NCBI GenBank assembly: GCA_016463765.1
Contig: JAEMQS010000013.1
Location: 17,962-81,961, forward strand
DNA: 64,000 nucleotides
Direction of reading: 5' to 3'
Source: Solirubrobacteraceae bacterium
Lineage (GTDB): Bacteria > Actinomycetota > Thermoleophilia > Solirubrobacterales > Solirubrobacteraceae
Made by a program: the position numbers and the translations under genes. The notes below the pieces were generated by a model that was given only the letters and a program-made list of their open reading frames with translations, made no database searches and was not told the origin of the DNA. This document shows, one piece after another, positions 7,914-18,011 of this stretch. Position 1 is the stretch's first letter; every line of letters starts with the position of its first letter.

Positions 7914-9035
7914 CTACGGCACCGTGGCGCCGACGATCTCGGCCATGACCTCGCCGAGATCGTGATTGGCCTCGTAGACGAGCACCTGGCGAGAGGCGCC
8001 GTTGCCCCGGTCGATGAGGTCCTCGATGCCGTCGAGATGGTCCCCGGCGCCGAGGTCCTGGGCGTGCGGGCGCAGCCGCTCGACGAGCCGGCGGGCCAGG
8101 TCCTTCGTCATGACCTTCTCGCTGCTCGGCAGGTCCACGAGCCAGCCGTCGAGCCCGTGGCGGGCGGCCAGCCACTTGTTCTCGTCGAGCATCTGCCAGG
8201 GATACCGGCCGAGCGGCGCGCCGTCGTCGAAGTGCTCGGAGAGCTCCTTGACCATCGCCTGGATGAGCGCCGTGAGCGCGATGGTGTGCTCCACGCGGGT
8301 CTGCGAGTCGCAGACGCGGATCTCGACGGTGCCGAACTTCGGGTGGGGCCGCACGTCGTACCAGAGGTAGGTGTAGTCCTCGATGACGCCGCTGCGGACC
8401 ATGAACTCGATCTGGCGCTCGAAGTTCTCCCAGGTGTCGTAGGCGGGCGGCATGCCGACGCGCGGGAACGCCCGGAAGATCGGCGTACGGGTTGAGAGCA
8501 TGCCCGTCTGGTCGGCCCGCCAGAAGGGCGAGTTGCAGCTCAGCGCCAGCAGCACCGGGAGGTGGACACGCATGCCGTCGGCGACGTGGATGGCCTTGTC
8601 CGGGTCGTTGACGCCGACGTGGACGTGCATCCCGAAGATGAGCTCCTGCCGGGCGACGAACCGCAACGCGCTGATGAGGTCGCGGTAGCGGTCGCGGCCG
8701 ACGATCCGCTGGTCCTCCCACATCGCGAACGGATGGGTGCCGGCCGACCCGATCGTCCAGTCGTGCGCGGCCGCGCGGTCGCGGGCCTCGCCGCGCAGCG
8801 CGCGCAGCTGGGCGGCCGCCTCGTCGACCGAAGTGCACGGCTCGGTGGAGATCTCCAGCACGGACTCCATGAGCTCCGGCTTGATCTGCCCAGCGACGTC
8901 GGCCCCTGCGCTGCTGTCGTCGTCGTGCAGCAGCGTCTCGATCGCGTTGACGAGGTCATACGTCTCCCCGTCGACGATCATCAGCTCCTCCTCGACGCCC
9001 AACGTATAGCTCGGCCCGTGGAAGTGGTGCTCCAT
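7914..9035 (-). CDS. YbdK-type carboxylate-amine ligase (glutamate-cysteine ligase 2 family)
   Basis: 373 residues of the GCS2 family, ATP-dependent ligases that join an amino group to the gamma-carboxyl of glutamate. The N-terminal YTLGVEEELMIVD supplies the metal-binding glutamates; GMHVHVGV and EIRVCDSQT are further family blocks. Members have weak or specialised gamma-glutamyl ligase activity, and in Actinobacteria related enzymes feed ergothioneine or mycothiol-type pathways, but no partner genes are next to it. The start ATG precedes EHHFHGPSYTLG; a TACGCT box lies nine bases upstream. Divergent from the aldolase gene. Confidence 0.88.
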   Translation of the reverse strand: MEHHFHGPSYTLGVEEELMIVDGETYDLVNAIETLLHDDDSSAGADVAGQIKPELMESVLEISTEPCTSVDEAAAQLRALRGEARDRAAAHDWTIGSAGTHPFAMWEDQRIVGRDRYRDLISALRFVARQELIFGMHVHVGVNDPDKAIHVADGMRVHLPVLLALSCNSPFWRADQTGMLSTRTPIFRAFPRVGMPPAYDTWENFERQIEFMVRSGVIEDYTYLWYDVRPHPKFGTVEIRVCDSQTRVEHTIALTALIQAMVKELSEHFDDGAPLGRYPWQMLDENKWLAARHGLDGWLVDLPSSEKVMTKDLARRLVERLRPHAQDLGAGDHLDGIEDLIDRGNGASRQVLVYEANHDLGEVMAEIVGATVP

Positions 9036-9124
9036 GCGTTGCGGAGCGTACCCGCCGGATCGGCCCTTGCCGCGTAGTATCCGGACGATCACCGAGAGAT
9101 ATGTGATCCACCAGGAGGAAGAGC

Positions 9125-10198
<1,074 letters not shown>

Positions 10199-10239
10199 CT
10201 CGTTCGCAAGCCGTCGTGCACAGCGCCCGGCGCGCCTCC

Positions 10240-10245
10240 TACGTT
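10240..10245 (+). promoter_or_regulatory. -10 box TACGTT, leaderless start of the nuclease gene
   Basis: TACGTT lies six bases before the GTG at 10252. The intervening GGGGGC could also act as a weak ribosome site. Confidence 0.4.
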
Positions 10246-10251
10246 GGGGGC

Positions 10252-10761
10252 GTGTCCGGGCGCTTTGTCGTTGTCCTCCTGATCACCGCGCTGGCCGTGG
10301 GCTGTGGTGACGCGCTGCTCGGCGAGGGCGGGAGCACCGGCGCGCCGGGGACGGGCCGGGTCGTCCGCGTGGTCGACGGGGACACGATCCACGTGCGGCT
10401 GCCCGACGGCACGAAGGAGAAGGTCCGATACATCGGCGTCGACACGCCGGAGTCCGTGAAGCCGAACACGCCCGTGGAGTGCTTCGCGAAGGCCGCGTCG
10501 GCACGCAACGCCGAGCTCGTCGAGGACGAGCGGGTGGAGCTGCGCACCGACGTCGAGGAGCGCGACCGCTACGGCCGGCTCCTGGCCTACGTCTACCGCG
10601 TCCGCGACGGCGCGTTCGTCAACGCCGCGCTCGTGCGCGAGGGCTACGCCGCGCCGCTGTCGGTCCCGCCGAACGTGCGCCACGCCGACGAGTTCGCCGC
10701 GCTGGCGCGCACCGCCCGCCGCGACGGCCGGGGGCTGTGGGCGGCGTGCGCCGGGTCATAG
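10252..10761 (+). CDS. Thermonuclease-family lipoprotein (SNase domain)
   Basis: 169 residues. A signal peptide with lipobox AVGC ([12 protein letters not shown]) indicates an outer-surface lipoprotein. The staphylococcal nuclease-like OB-fold domain spans about residues 36-165: [19 protein letters not shown] and [12 protein letters not shown] hold the calcium-binding aspartates and catalytic Arg/Glu of the family, so it should be an active calcium-dependent nuclease of extracellular DNA/RNA. I took the GTG at 10252; the frame further upstream runs back inside the aldolase gene. Confidence 0.9.
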   Translation: MSGRFVVVLLITALAVGCGDALLGEGGSTGAPGTGRVVRVVDGDTIHVRLPDGTKEKVRYIGVDTPESVKPNTPVECFAKAASARNAELVEDERVELRTDVEERDRYGRLLAYVYRVRDGAFVNAALVREGYAAPLSVPPNVRHADEFAALARTARRDGRGLWAACAGS

Positions 10762-11601
10762 CCGCACGACGCTGATCGGGCGGGGCGGCGCGACCGGGCG
10801 GTCGTCTCCCAGCGCCTGGGCGAGGAAGAGGTGCAGCGCGCCGCCGAAGGCCTCGGGTGCCGACGCGAACGGGACGTGGCCGCAGTCGAGCTCGAGCATC
10901 CTGCCGCCGGGCAGCGCGGCCGCGAGGGCCCGTCCGGCGGCGACCGGGATATTGGGGTCCCGCGCGCCCCAGACGACGAGGGTCGGCGCCGTGATGCCCC
11001 GCACGTCGGCCCGGAGGTCGCTCTCGTCCCGGGTGAAGCTGCGCCACACCGATGCGACGGTCTGCACCCGGACCGGGTCGCGCATCCCGGCCACGGTGTC
11101 GCGCAGGACACGCCGGTCCTCGTCGCGCGCGGCGCGCATGTAGTTCGCGGCGAAGCGCGGGTAGACCCGGCGCAGGACCGACGGCCGGCCCAGCGTCGCG
11201 CACGCGACGCGCACCTTGGGCGTGCGCGCGACGAAGCCGGCGGTGTTGACGAGGACCAGGGCGCGGACGAGGTCCGGCCGCCGGATCGCCAGGCGTGCGG
11301 CAGCGAACCCCCCGACGGAGTTGCCGATGACGACGGCTCCCTCAGGCGCCAGCGCCTGCACCACGTCCTCGGCGGCGTCGGCGAACCCCGCTGCGGTCGC
11401 GGTCCCCGCCGTCGGCGCGGGCGACGCCCCGTGCCCGGGCCAGTCGACGGCGATGGTCCGGTGATATCTCCGGGAGAGGCCCGGGACGATGGCGTCGTAG
11501 TCGCTGCCGGTGTGCCCGGCGGCGGGCAGAAGGACGACCGGAAGGCCGATCCCCCGCTCCCGACATGAGACGACCCCACCGCGTGTCTGCACGTCCGTCA
11601 T
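10756..11601 (-). CDS. Alpha/beta hydrolase
   Basis: 281 residues. The nucleophile elbow is GNSVGG (Ser about residue 95), the acid is probably Asp in WGARDPNIP and the histidine is in DCGHVPF, giving a complete catalytic triad; HTGSD near residue 31 forms the oxyanion region. Substrate unknown; the sequence resembles haloperoxidase/ester hydrolase branches. The ATG at 11601 follows a good ribosome site (GGAGAGGA). It is divergent from a TetR gene across two palindromic operators and is very likely that regulator's target. Confidence 0.85.
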   Translation of the reverse strand: MTDVQTRGGVVSCRERGIGLPVVLLPAAGHTGSDYDAIVPGLSRRYHRTIAVDWPGHGASPAPTAGTATAAGFADAAEDVVQALAPEGAVVIGNSVGGFAAARLAIRRPDLVRALVLVNTAGFVARTPKVRVACATLGRPSVLRRVYPRFAANYMRAARDEDRRVLRDTVAGMRDPVRVQTVASVWRSFTRDESDLRADVRGITAPTLVVWGARDPNIPVAAGRALAAALPGGRMLELDCGHVPFASAPEAFGGALHLFLAQALGDDRPVAPPRPISVVRL

Positions 11602-11629
11602 GCGTCCTCTCCTCCGTTCGCCACGTACT

Positions 11630-11664
11630 ATGACCGCGCGGTCATAATATGACCGGGCGGTCAT
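11630..11664. promoter_or_regulatory. Twin TetR operators in the hydrolase/TetR spacer
   Basis: Two 16-bp palindromes lie 19 bp apart centre to centre: ATGACCGCGCGGTCAT (11630-11645, perfect) and ATGACCGGGCGGTCAT (11649-11664, one mismatched pair). The second overlaps a likely -35 (ATGACC, 11649-11654) that pairs with TAGTAT at 11672-11677 for the rightward TetR gene. Binding here would repress both divergent genes. Confidence 0.8.
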
Positions 11665-11687
11665 CGCTGTCTAGTATTCCGCGGGGT

Positions 11688-12257
11688 ATGGAAGGCCAGG
11701 CCGCACTCTCCCCCGCCCAGCGCACCCGCGAGGCACTCCTCGACGCGGGCGACCAGCTCGCCGAGAGCGAGGGGTTCGCGGGCATGACGGTCAGCCGGAT
11801 CACGGCGGCGGCCGGCGTGGCGAAGGGGACCTTCTATCTGCACTTCGAGGACCGCGACGCGTACGTCCGCGCGCTGCACGCGCGGTTCTACGACCGGGTC
11901 CAGGCGGCCATCGAGGAGGCACGCCAGGCCGCGCAACCGGACGAGGACGTGGCGTGGACGAGCCTCGAGACCTACCTCGACGCCTGCCTGCGCAACCGCG
12001 CGATCCGGATCCTGCTCCTGGAGGCGCGGAACTCCGGCGTGCTCGCCGAGGCCGTCGACGAGCGACGCCGCGCGTTCGTCGACGACGCCGAGCCGGCACT
12101 CGCGGCGCTCGGGTTCATCCACCCCCGGGCCTCAGCGTGGCTGCTCCTCGCGATGGTCTCGGAGATCGCCCTGCAGGAGATGGATGCAGGCCAGCGCGAC
12201 CCGCAGGCCCGGGCCGCGCTGCGTGCGTTTCTTCGCGGCGCGGCGCGCGCGGACTGA
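11688..12257 (+). CDS. TetR-family transcriptional regulator
   Basis: 189 residues. The N-terminal helix-turn-helix is typical (TREALLDAGDQLAESEGFAGMTVSRITAAAGVAKGTFYLHFEDR, split here as TVSRITAAAGVAKGTFYLHF for the core). The C-terminal ligand domain is not matched to a known class. I chose ATG 11688 rather than 11649 because the latter lies inside the operator and the -10 box TAGTAT sits ten bases before 11688. It most likely represses itself and the divergent alpha/beta hydrolase; the effector is unknown. Confidence 0.9.
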   Translation: MEGQAALSPAQRTREALLDAGDQLAESEGFAGMTVSRITAAAGVAKGTFYLHFEDRDAYVRALHARFYDRVQAAIEEARQAAQPDEDVAWTSLETYLDACLRNRAIRILLLEARNSGVLAEAVDERRRAFVDDAEPALAALGFIHPRASAWLLLAMVSEIALQEMDAGQRDPQARAALRAFLRGAARAD

Positions 12258-12292
12258 ACAGCCCGTCGCTTTCCCGGTACCCTTCATAACCG

Positions 12293-12538
12293 ATGGCAAC
12301 CAAGCTTCGTGAGACGGTCCACGACTTCGAGGCGCGTTTCGCCGCCGAGGCCGAGGCCGACAGGCAGCGTCGCGAGGCGCTCCGGCGCCAGGCCGAGCAG
12401 CGCGCTCAGCGCCGGCGCATGGAACGCACCAACACCAAGGGAACCTTCCGGTTCACGCTGCTGGTGCTCGCGATCATCGCGACGGCGATCATCACGACCA
12501 TCGTGATGTTCCAGATGTTCCTGATCGTGCTGGACTGA
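12293..12538 (+). CDS. Small coiled-coil membrane protein
   Basis: 81 residues. The first 45 are a highly charged helix, likely coiled coil (EAEADRQRREALRRQAEQRA), followed by one transmembrane helix (about residues 53-77) and a three-residue tail. No family is recognised. A TACCCT box nine bases before the ATG is the only upstream signal. It lies 35 bases after the TetR gene and could also be read through from it. Confidence 0.65.
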   Translation: MATKLRETVHDFEARFAAEAEADRQRREALRRQAEQRAQRRRMERTNTKGTFRFTLLVLAIIATAIITTIVMFQMFLIVLD

Positions 12539-12558
12539 GCCAGCCGAGCCGGTCGCGG

Positions 12559-12786
12559 CTACTCGCCGCGACCCATCTGCTCGAGCGCGGCGTCAACCTC
12601 GGCGCGCGCTCCGACCTTCTGGCGCTCTTCCTGGATCTCCAGGTAGACCTCTTTGCGGAAGACAGGGATGTCCCGCGGCGCCTGGATCCCGATCCGGACC
12701 TTTTCGCCCATGATCGACAGCACCGACACCTCGATGTCGTCGCCGATCATGATGGACTGATTGGACTTGCGTGTAAGGACGAGCAT
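12559..12786 (-). CDS. csrA: Carbon storage regulator CsrA
   Basis: 75 residues, full length. A small dimeric RNA-binding protein that recognises GGA motifs in hairpin loops and usually blocks ribosome entry. The N-terminal [20 protein letters not shown] and the central [19 protein letters not shown] are canonical, including the RNA-binding R6-type residue and the GIxAP turn. csrA is unusual in Actinobacteria and tends to occur in flagellated lineages; no flagellar genes are in the window. Its own ribosome site sits in a small hairpin with GGA in the loop. Confidence 0.95.
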   Translation of the reverse strand: MLVLTRKSNQSIMIGDDIEVSVLSIMGEKVRIGIQAPRDIPVFRKEVYLEIQEERQKVGARAEVDAALEQMGRGE

Positions 12787-12792
12787 GAACAG

Positions 12793-12807
12793 GGCACCTC
12801 CCGTGCC
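12793..12807 (-). promoter_or_regulatory. Hairpin with GGA loop over the csrA ribosome site
   Basis: On the minus strand GGCAC-GGGAG-GTGCC folds into a 5-bp stem with loop GGGAG. The loop and first stem base form the only Shine-Dalgarno of csrA (GGGAGG, 11 bases before the ATG). A GGA in a loop over the ribosome site is the standard CsrA target, so autorepression is likely. Confidence 0.6.
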
Positions 12808-12926
12808 GTGGTGCTACTCAACCATGTTCGACGCTTCGCCGCAAACACCGTGAAACCCGCAGTTCGGCGCACCGGGGCGATGACGGATGGGTCCAGCGGC
12901 CACTTCTTGTAGCCTGCGGCCGGGTC

Positions 12927-13541
12927 ATGCCACGACGTTCACTGCGCCCCCATCTCAATCAGATCCGCGCCTGGGTCCGCCAGGGCCGCACGGACGCCTG
13001 GATCGCTCATCAGCTGGAGGTCACCGTCCAGCAGATCGAAGCCTTCAAGCGCGAGAACGATCTCGCGCCTGCAGAGGAGAGCCAGAACGGCGCTCCCGCC
13101 GCAGATTTCGACGATGAGATCGATCTTCGCGCCGAAGACGACGCGCTCATCGCCGCCGAGCTCGAGGCCGCCGAGGCCGCCCGCGCCGAGGAGGAAGCAC
13201 GCAAGGCCGAAGAGGCCGCTGCGCGCAAGGCCGCCGGCGAGGACGAGCCCGACGAGGACGGTGACGACGAGGATTCCGGCGCGCGCAAGCGCCGCCGCGG
13301 ACGTCGTGGTGGCCGCGGCCGTCGCGGCAAGAGCACGCAGACGGGCTTCGAGGGCACCTTCGATCACGGCGACGAGGGGTACGGGCTCTGGCTCGACCCC
13401 GCGGTCGCGGACTCGGCCGTGTACGCCGAGCACTGGGCCGGGCATCGTCCGGTCGAGGTCGTGATCGAGGAGGACCAGATCGTCATCCGCCGCGCGGGCG
13501 AGGCCCCCGCCGATGACGATGGCTCCTCCGACGACGAGTAG
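12927..13541 (+). CDS. Conserved hypothetical with N-terminal helix-turn-helix-like segment and basic/acidic linker
   Basis: 204 residues in three parts: residues 1-45 look like a compact HTH (IRAWVRQGRTDAWIAHQLEV then VQQIEAFKRENDL); residues 46-135 are low-complexity, first acidic and alanine-rich, then an Arg/Gly-rich RKRRRGRRGGRGRRGK block like an RNA-binding tail; residues 136-195 form a folded C-terminal domain (FDHGDEGYGLWLDPAV). Acidic tail at the end. Function unknown; nucleic-acid binding is suggested by both ends of the linker. TAGCCT lies 11 bases before the ATG. It overlaps the next gene by 29 bp. Confidence 0.72.
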   Translation: MPRRSLRPHLNQIRAWVRQGRTDAWIAHQLEVTVQQIEAFKRENDLAPAEESQNGAPAADFDDEIDLRAEDDALIAAELEAAEAARAEEEARKAEEAAARKAAGEDEPDEDGDDEDSGARKRRRGRRGGRGRRGKSTQTGFEGTFDHGDEGYGLWLDPAVADSAVYAEHWAGHRPVEVVIEEDQIVIRRAGEAPADDDGSSDDE

Positions 13542-14322
13542 CCGCCGCGATCCCGCCTACGCGCGCGCGCTCGACTTCGAGCGCGCGATGCGCATCGCCT
13601 CAGGTCTCGCCTGGCCGATCCCGCGCGGCCTGCTGATCGCCGACCCCGCGCACCCGCTGGTGTGGGACGTCAACACGCTGTGGCTCGACGACGTCGGGGA
13701 TGCGACCGCCGACGAGCTCGTGGCGGAGGCCGCGCGTCTGCAGGCCCCCGCGGGGCTCGCCCACCGCTCCGTGCTGGTGGTCGACGAGCACGACTGGACG
13801 CGCCTGTCCCCCGGCTTCTCCGCTGCCGGGTACATGGTGCAGGTCAACGCGGTGATGGTCCACCGGGGTGCCGCGCCTCCCGCCCCCGCGGAAGAGGTCG
13901 ACACCGACGCCGATCCGGCGGCGGTGAGGCCCGCCGCGACCGCGTACATCGCCGCCGAGCCGTTCGGGGCCGATGCCGACGCGGCAGCCCAGGTCCTCTC
14001 GCACGTTCTGCGGCGCCCTGGCGGCGTGGAGGAGCGCTGGTGCACGATCTCCCGCGATGGGGCTGTCGTGGCCTATGCGCGCCTCTGGCAGGCCGGAGAC
14101 GCGGCGCAGGTCGAAGATGTCGTCGTCCTGGAGCCCTGGCGCCGCCAGGGGCTGGGGCGCGCCGTCGTGGCGGCCGCCACGCGCGCTGCGCTCGCAGCGT
14201 CCCCGGACTTTCTGTTCATCGTCGCCGATGACGACGACTGGCCGAAGGACCTGTACGCGTCGCTGGGTTACGAGCCGGTCGGCCGGCTGGCGATCTTCCG
14301 TCAGGTGCCGCCGGCCGACTGA
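13513..14322 (+). CDS. GNAT-family N-acetyltransferase
   Basis: 269 residues. The C-terminal half is a GNAT domain: acetyl-CoA-binding motif A is EPWRRQGLGRAVVAAA (about residues 211-226) and FLFIVADDDDWPKDLYASLG holds motif B. The N-terminal half resembles a degenerate second GNAT domain (VLVVDEHDWTRL, SAAGYMVQV). Substrate unknown. It starts inside the 3' end of the preceding HTH-like gene (29-bp overlap), suggesting coupling. Confidence 0.82.
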   Translation: MTMAPPTTSSRRDPAYARALDFERAMRIASGLAWPIPRGLLIADPAHPLVWDVNTLWLDDVGDATADELVAEAARLQAPAGLAHRSVLVVDEHDWTRLSPGFSAAGYMVQVNAVMVHRGAAPPAPAEEVDTDADPAAVRPAATAYIAAEPFGADADAAAQVLSHVLRRPGGVEERWCTISRDGAVVAYARLWQAGDAAQVEDVVVLEPWRRQGLGRAVVAAATRAALAASPDFLFIVADDDDWPKDLYASLGYEPVGRLAIFRQVPPAD

Positions 14323-14331
14323 GCGGCGTGC

Positions 14332-14652
14332 TCAGAGCCGGCGCCCGCCGGCGAAGTCCCTCGCCCCGCGGACGTAGCGGGCGAACGTGGCGTCTGCGAT
14401 CAGCCGGGGGTCCCAGAGCGCGGGGTGGTCGGGCGCGAGGCCGTGCGCGATCTCGACCACCCAGTCGGTGCCCTGCTCGTAGAGATCGGCGAGCTCCTCG
14501 ACCGTGAACGGCCCGCCGAGGCGACGGCGCAGCTGGATGAGGGTCTGCGCGATGAGGTCGTGTGCCTTGCCCCGGAGGCGGTCGTCGGGGAGCCCGTCGA
14601 CCCGCTGCTCTCCTTCACGCCACTGTTCCAGCGCCCGCTCGACGTCAGCCAT
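14332..14652 (-). CDS. Conserved hypothetical protein
   Basis: 106 residues, helical, with KAHDLIAQTLIQLRRRLGGPFTVEELADLY in the middle and a C-terminal LWDPRLIADATFARYVRGARDF. I do not recognise a family. It is downstream of the FtsB-like gene on the same strand with 28 bases between and is probably cotranscribed; the pairing suggests a link to cell division or envelope, but that is only context. A TAGCCT box lies ten bases before its ATG. Confidence 0.7.
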   Translation of the reverse strand: MADVERALEQWREGEQRVDGLPDDRLRGKAHDLIAQTLIQLRRRLGGPFTVEELADLYEQGTDWVVEIAHGLAPDHPALWDPRLIADATFARYVRGARDFAGGRRL

Positions 14653-14680
14653 TTCGGCGGCCAGGCTAGCGGGCCTTTGG

Positions 14681-14983
14681 TCAGGGCCCTTCGGGCAGGC
14701 CCTTCAGCGAGTACGCCCGCTCACCGGGCTTGACCATCCCGAGCCTGCGCGCCTCCTGCTCGAGCGCCTTCGGGCTCTGCAGCGCGGCCCGCCGTGCCCG
14801 CAGCTCACGGTTCTCCCGCTCCAGGGCGGTGACCTCCGCGCGCTTGGTCTTCGCCTCCTGCCACGACGACCAGTAACCGCTCAGCGGGCGGATGTAGAGC
14901 GCGAGGATGAAGAGCAGGACGAGGACGAGCGCAAGGCGCCCGACCCGGTCCCAGCGGATGCGAGAGGTGGGGACGGCGGTCAC
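14681..14983 (-). CDS. FtsB/DivIC-like septum formation initiator
   Basis: 100 residues with the architecture of FtsB/DivIC: short cytoplasmic arm, one transmembrane helix (about residues 14-32, GRLALVLVLLFILALYI), then a periplasmic coiled coil (AEVTALERENRELRARRAAL) and the conserved LEQEARRLGMVKPGE segment. Such proteins join FtsL and FtsQ/DivIB in the divisome. In Actinobacteria the gene usually lies beside enolase and mazG; here enolase and mazG are 1 kb away, separated only by the repeat-bracketed DUF559 gene, which looks like an insertion into that conserved neighbourhood. Confidence 0.88.
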   Translation of the reverse strand: MTAVPTSRIRWDRVGRLALVLVLLFILALYIRPLSGYWSSWQEAKTKRAEVTALERENRELRARRAALQSPKALEQEARRLGMVKPGERAYSLKGLPEGP

Positions 14984-15079
14984 AGGTCGGTCGTTCGCCG
15001 TGGATGGCGGTCTTCCTGCCGGGCTGCGTAGTTATGTCGCAGTCCTGCGCTCATGGGGTGCAGGTGGTCGTTCAGGGTC

Positions 15080-15128
15080 GGGGGTGTGAGCATTCCGCGC
15101 GCCCACAGCTCTCGCAATGCGCACACCC
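15080..15128. repeat. Palindromic repeat, copy 1 (5' side of the DUF559 gene)
   Basis: A 49-bp unit beginning GGGGGTGTGAGCATT and ending AATGCGCACACCC. Its arms pair as GGGTGTG-x-GCATT-x-CG. Copy 2 at 15994-16042 matches at 41 of 49 positions, the differences concentrated in the centre. This copy contains the putative start codon of the DUF559 gene. Confidence 0.8.
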
Positions 15129-16003
15129 AGGCGCGGATCGTCGATGTGTGCCGTCGGCAGCGGGGTGTGATCGAGCACGGGCAACTCGTCGAGGCAGGGC
15201 TCGGGCCGCGCGGCATAGCTGAGCGGGTCCAGGCGCTCACCCTGTTCGTCGTCACCACCCGCGTGTACGCGCTGAGTCCGGTAATCACCGACGACGCGCT
15301 CCGGGCCGCGATGGTGCTGTCTGTGCGCGGCCGCACGATCCTCAGCCACTGGTCGGCCGCAGAGCTGCTCCAGATGGCAGACCGGCCGTCGCAGTTCCAC
15401 CACGTGACGACCACGGGATGCGCTCGGTCGCGTCCGGGGCTTGTCGTTCACCGCACGCGGGTCGAACTCCCGGCCCGCCGGGTGCGCGGGCTGCCGGTGA
15501 CCGAACCTGACCGCGTGCTCCTCGACCTCGCGGTGGGTGTGCGTGGTCGGCCGCTGGAGCGCATCGTCGCGGAGACGCTGTTCCGCCGGCTCCTCACCGA
15601 GGAGGGCGTGCGCGCCGCCCCGAGCGCCTATCCCGGGCACCCGGGCGCGAGCAACCTCGCTCTCATCAACCCTGATGCCGCCCGCAACCGTAGGACCGAG
15701 ACGCCGCTTGAAGAGGAGGCGTTGACAAAGCTCGACATCCTCGGGCTCCCGCCGTTCGTCTGCCAGTACGACCTGTTCGGGCAGAGTGGCCGGCGCTACC
15801 GGGCCGACTTCTTCTGGCGCGAGTACGGCGTGCTCCTGGAGACGGACGGGCGCTCAGCGCATCAGCGCCGCATGGACTTCGAGAAGGACCGCGACCGCGA
15901 CAACGACCTCCTCGCGGTCGGCCTGCGCACCATGCGGGTGACGCGTCGGCAACTGCGAGCACGCACCTTCGGCCCTCAGTTGCGGGCGACGCTGGGGGTG
16001 TGA
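15086..16003 (+). CDS. AbiEi-antitoxin-like / DUF559 (Vsr-fold) protein
   Basis: 305 residues from GTG 15086 (316 from ATG 15053). The N-terminal third resembles the winged-helix AbiEi antitoxin domain (QRGVIEHGQLVEAGLG, then VTTRVYALSP). The C-terminal part is a DUF559-type endonuclease-like fold: RRYRADFFWREYGVLLETDG and the following LRTMRVTRRQL match the D...E-x-D/G pattern of Vsr-like nucleases. Such genes are often present in many copies in actinobacterial genomes; their function is not established. It is bracketed by two copies of a palindromic repeat and splits the usual ftsB-eno neighbourhood, pointing to mobility. Confidence 0.8.
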   Translation: MSIPRAHSSRNAHTQARIVDVCRRQRGVIEHGQLVEAGLGPRGIAERVQALTLFVVTTRVYALSPVITDDALRAAMVLSVRGRTILSHWSAAELLQMADRPSQFHHVTTTGCARSRPGLVVHRTRVELPARRVRGLPVTEPDRVLLDLAVGVRGRPLERIVAETLFRRLLTEEGVRAAPSAYPGHPGASNLALINPDAARNRRTETPLEEEALTKLDILGLPPFVCQYDLFGQSGRRYRADFFWREYGVLLETDGRSAHQRRMDFEKDRDRDNDLLAVGLRTMRVTRRQLRARTFGPQLRATLGV

Positions 16004-16042
16004 GCATTGCGCGACGTCACACGTCTCGGAATGCGCACACCC
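15994..16042. repeat. Palindromic repeat, copy 2 (3' side of the DUF559 gene)
   Basis: Same orientation as copy 1, 914 bp away. It contains the stop codon of the DUF559 gene (GTG-TGA). Its stem is longer than in copy 1 (GACGT/ACGTC added). It also separates the gene from the convergent enolase stop at 16059, so it may act as a terminator for both. Confidence 0.8.
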
Positions 16043-16058
16043 CCGAGCGGGGGACGCC

Positions 16059-18000
<1,942 letters not shown>

Positions 18001-18011
18001 GCGGCGGAAGC

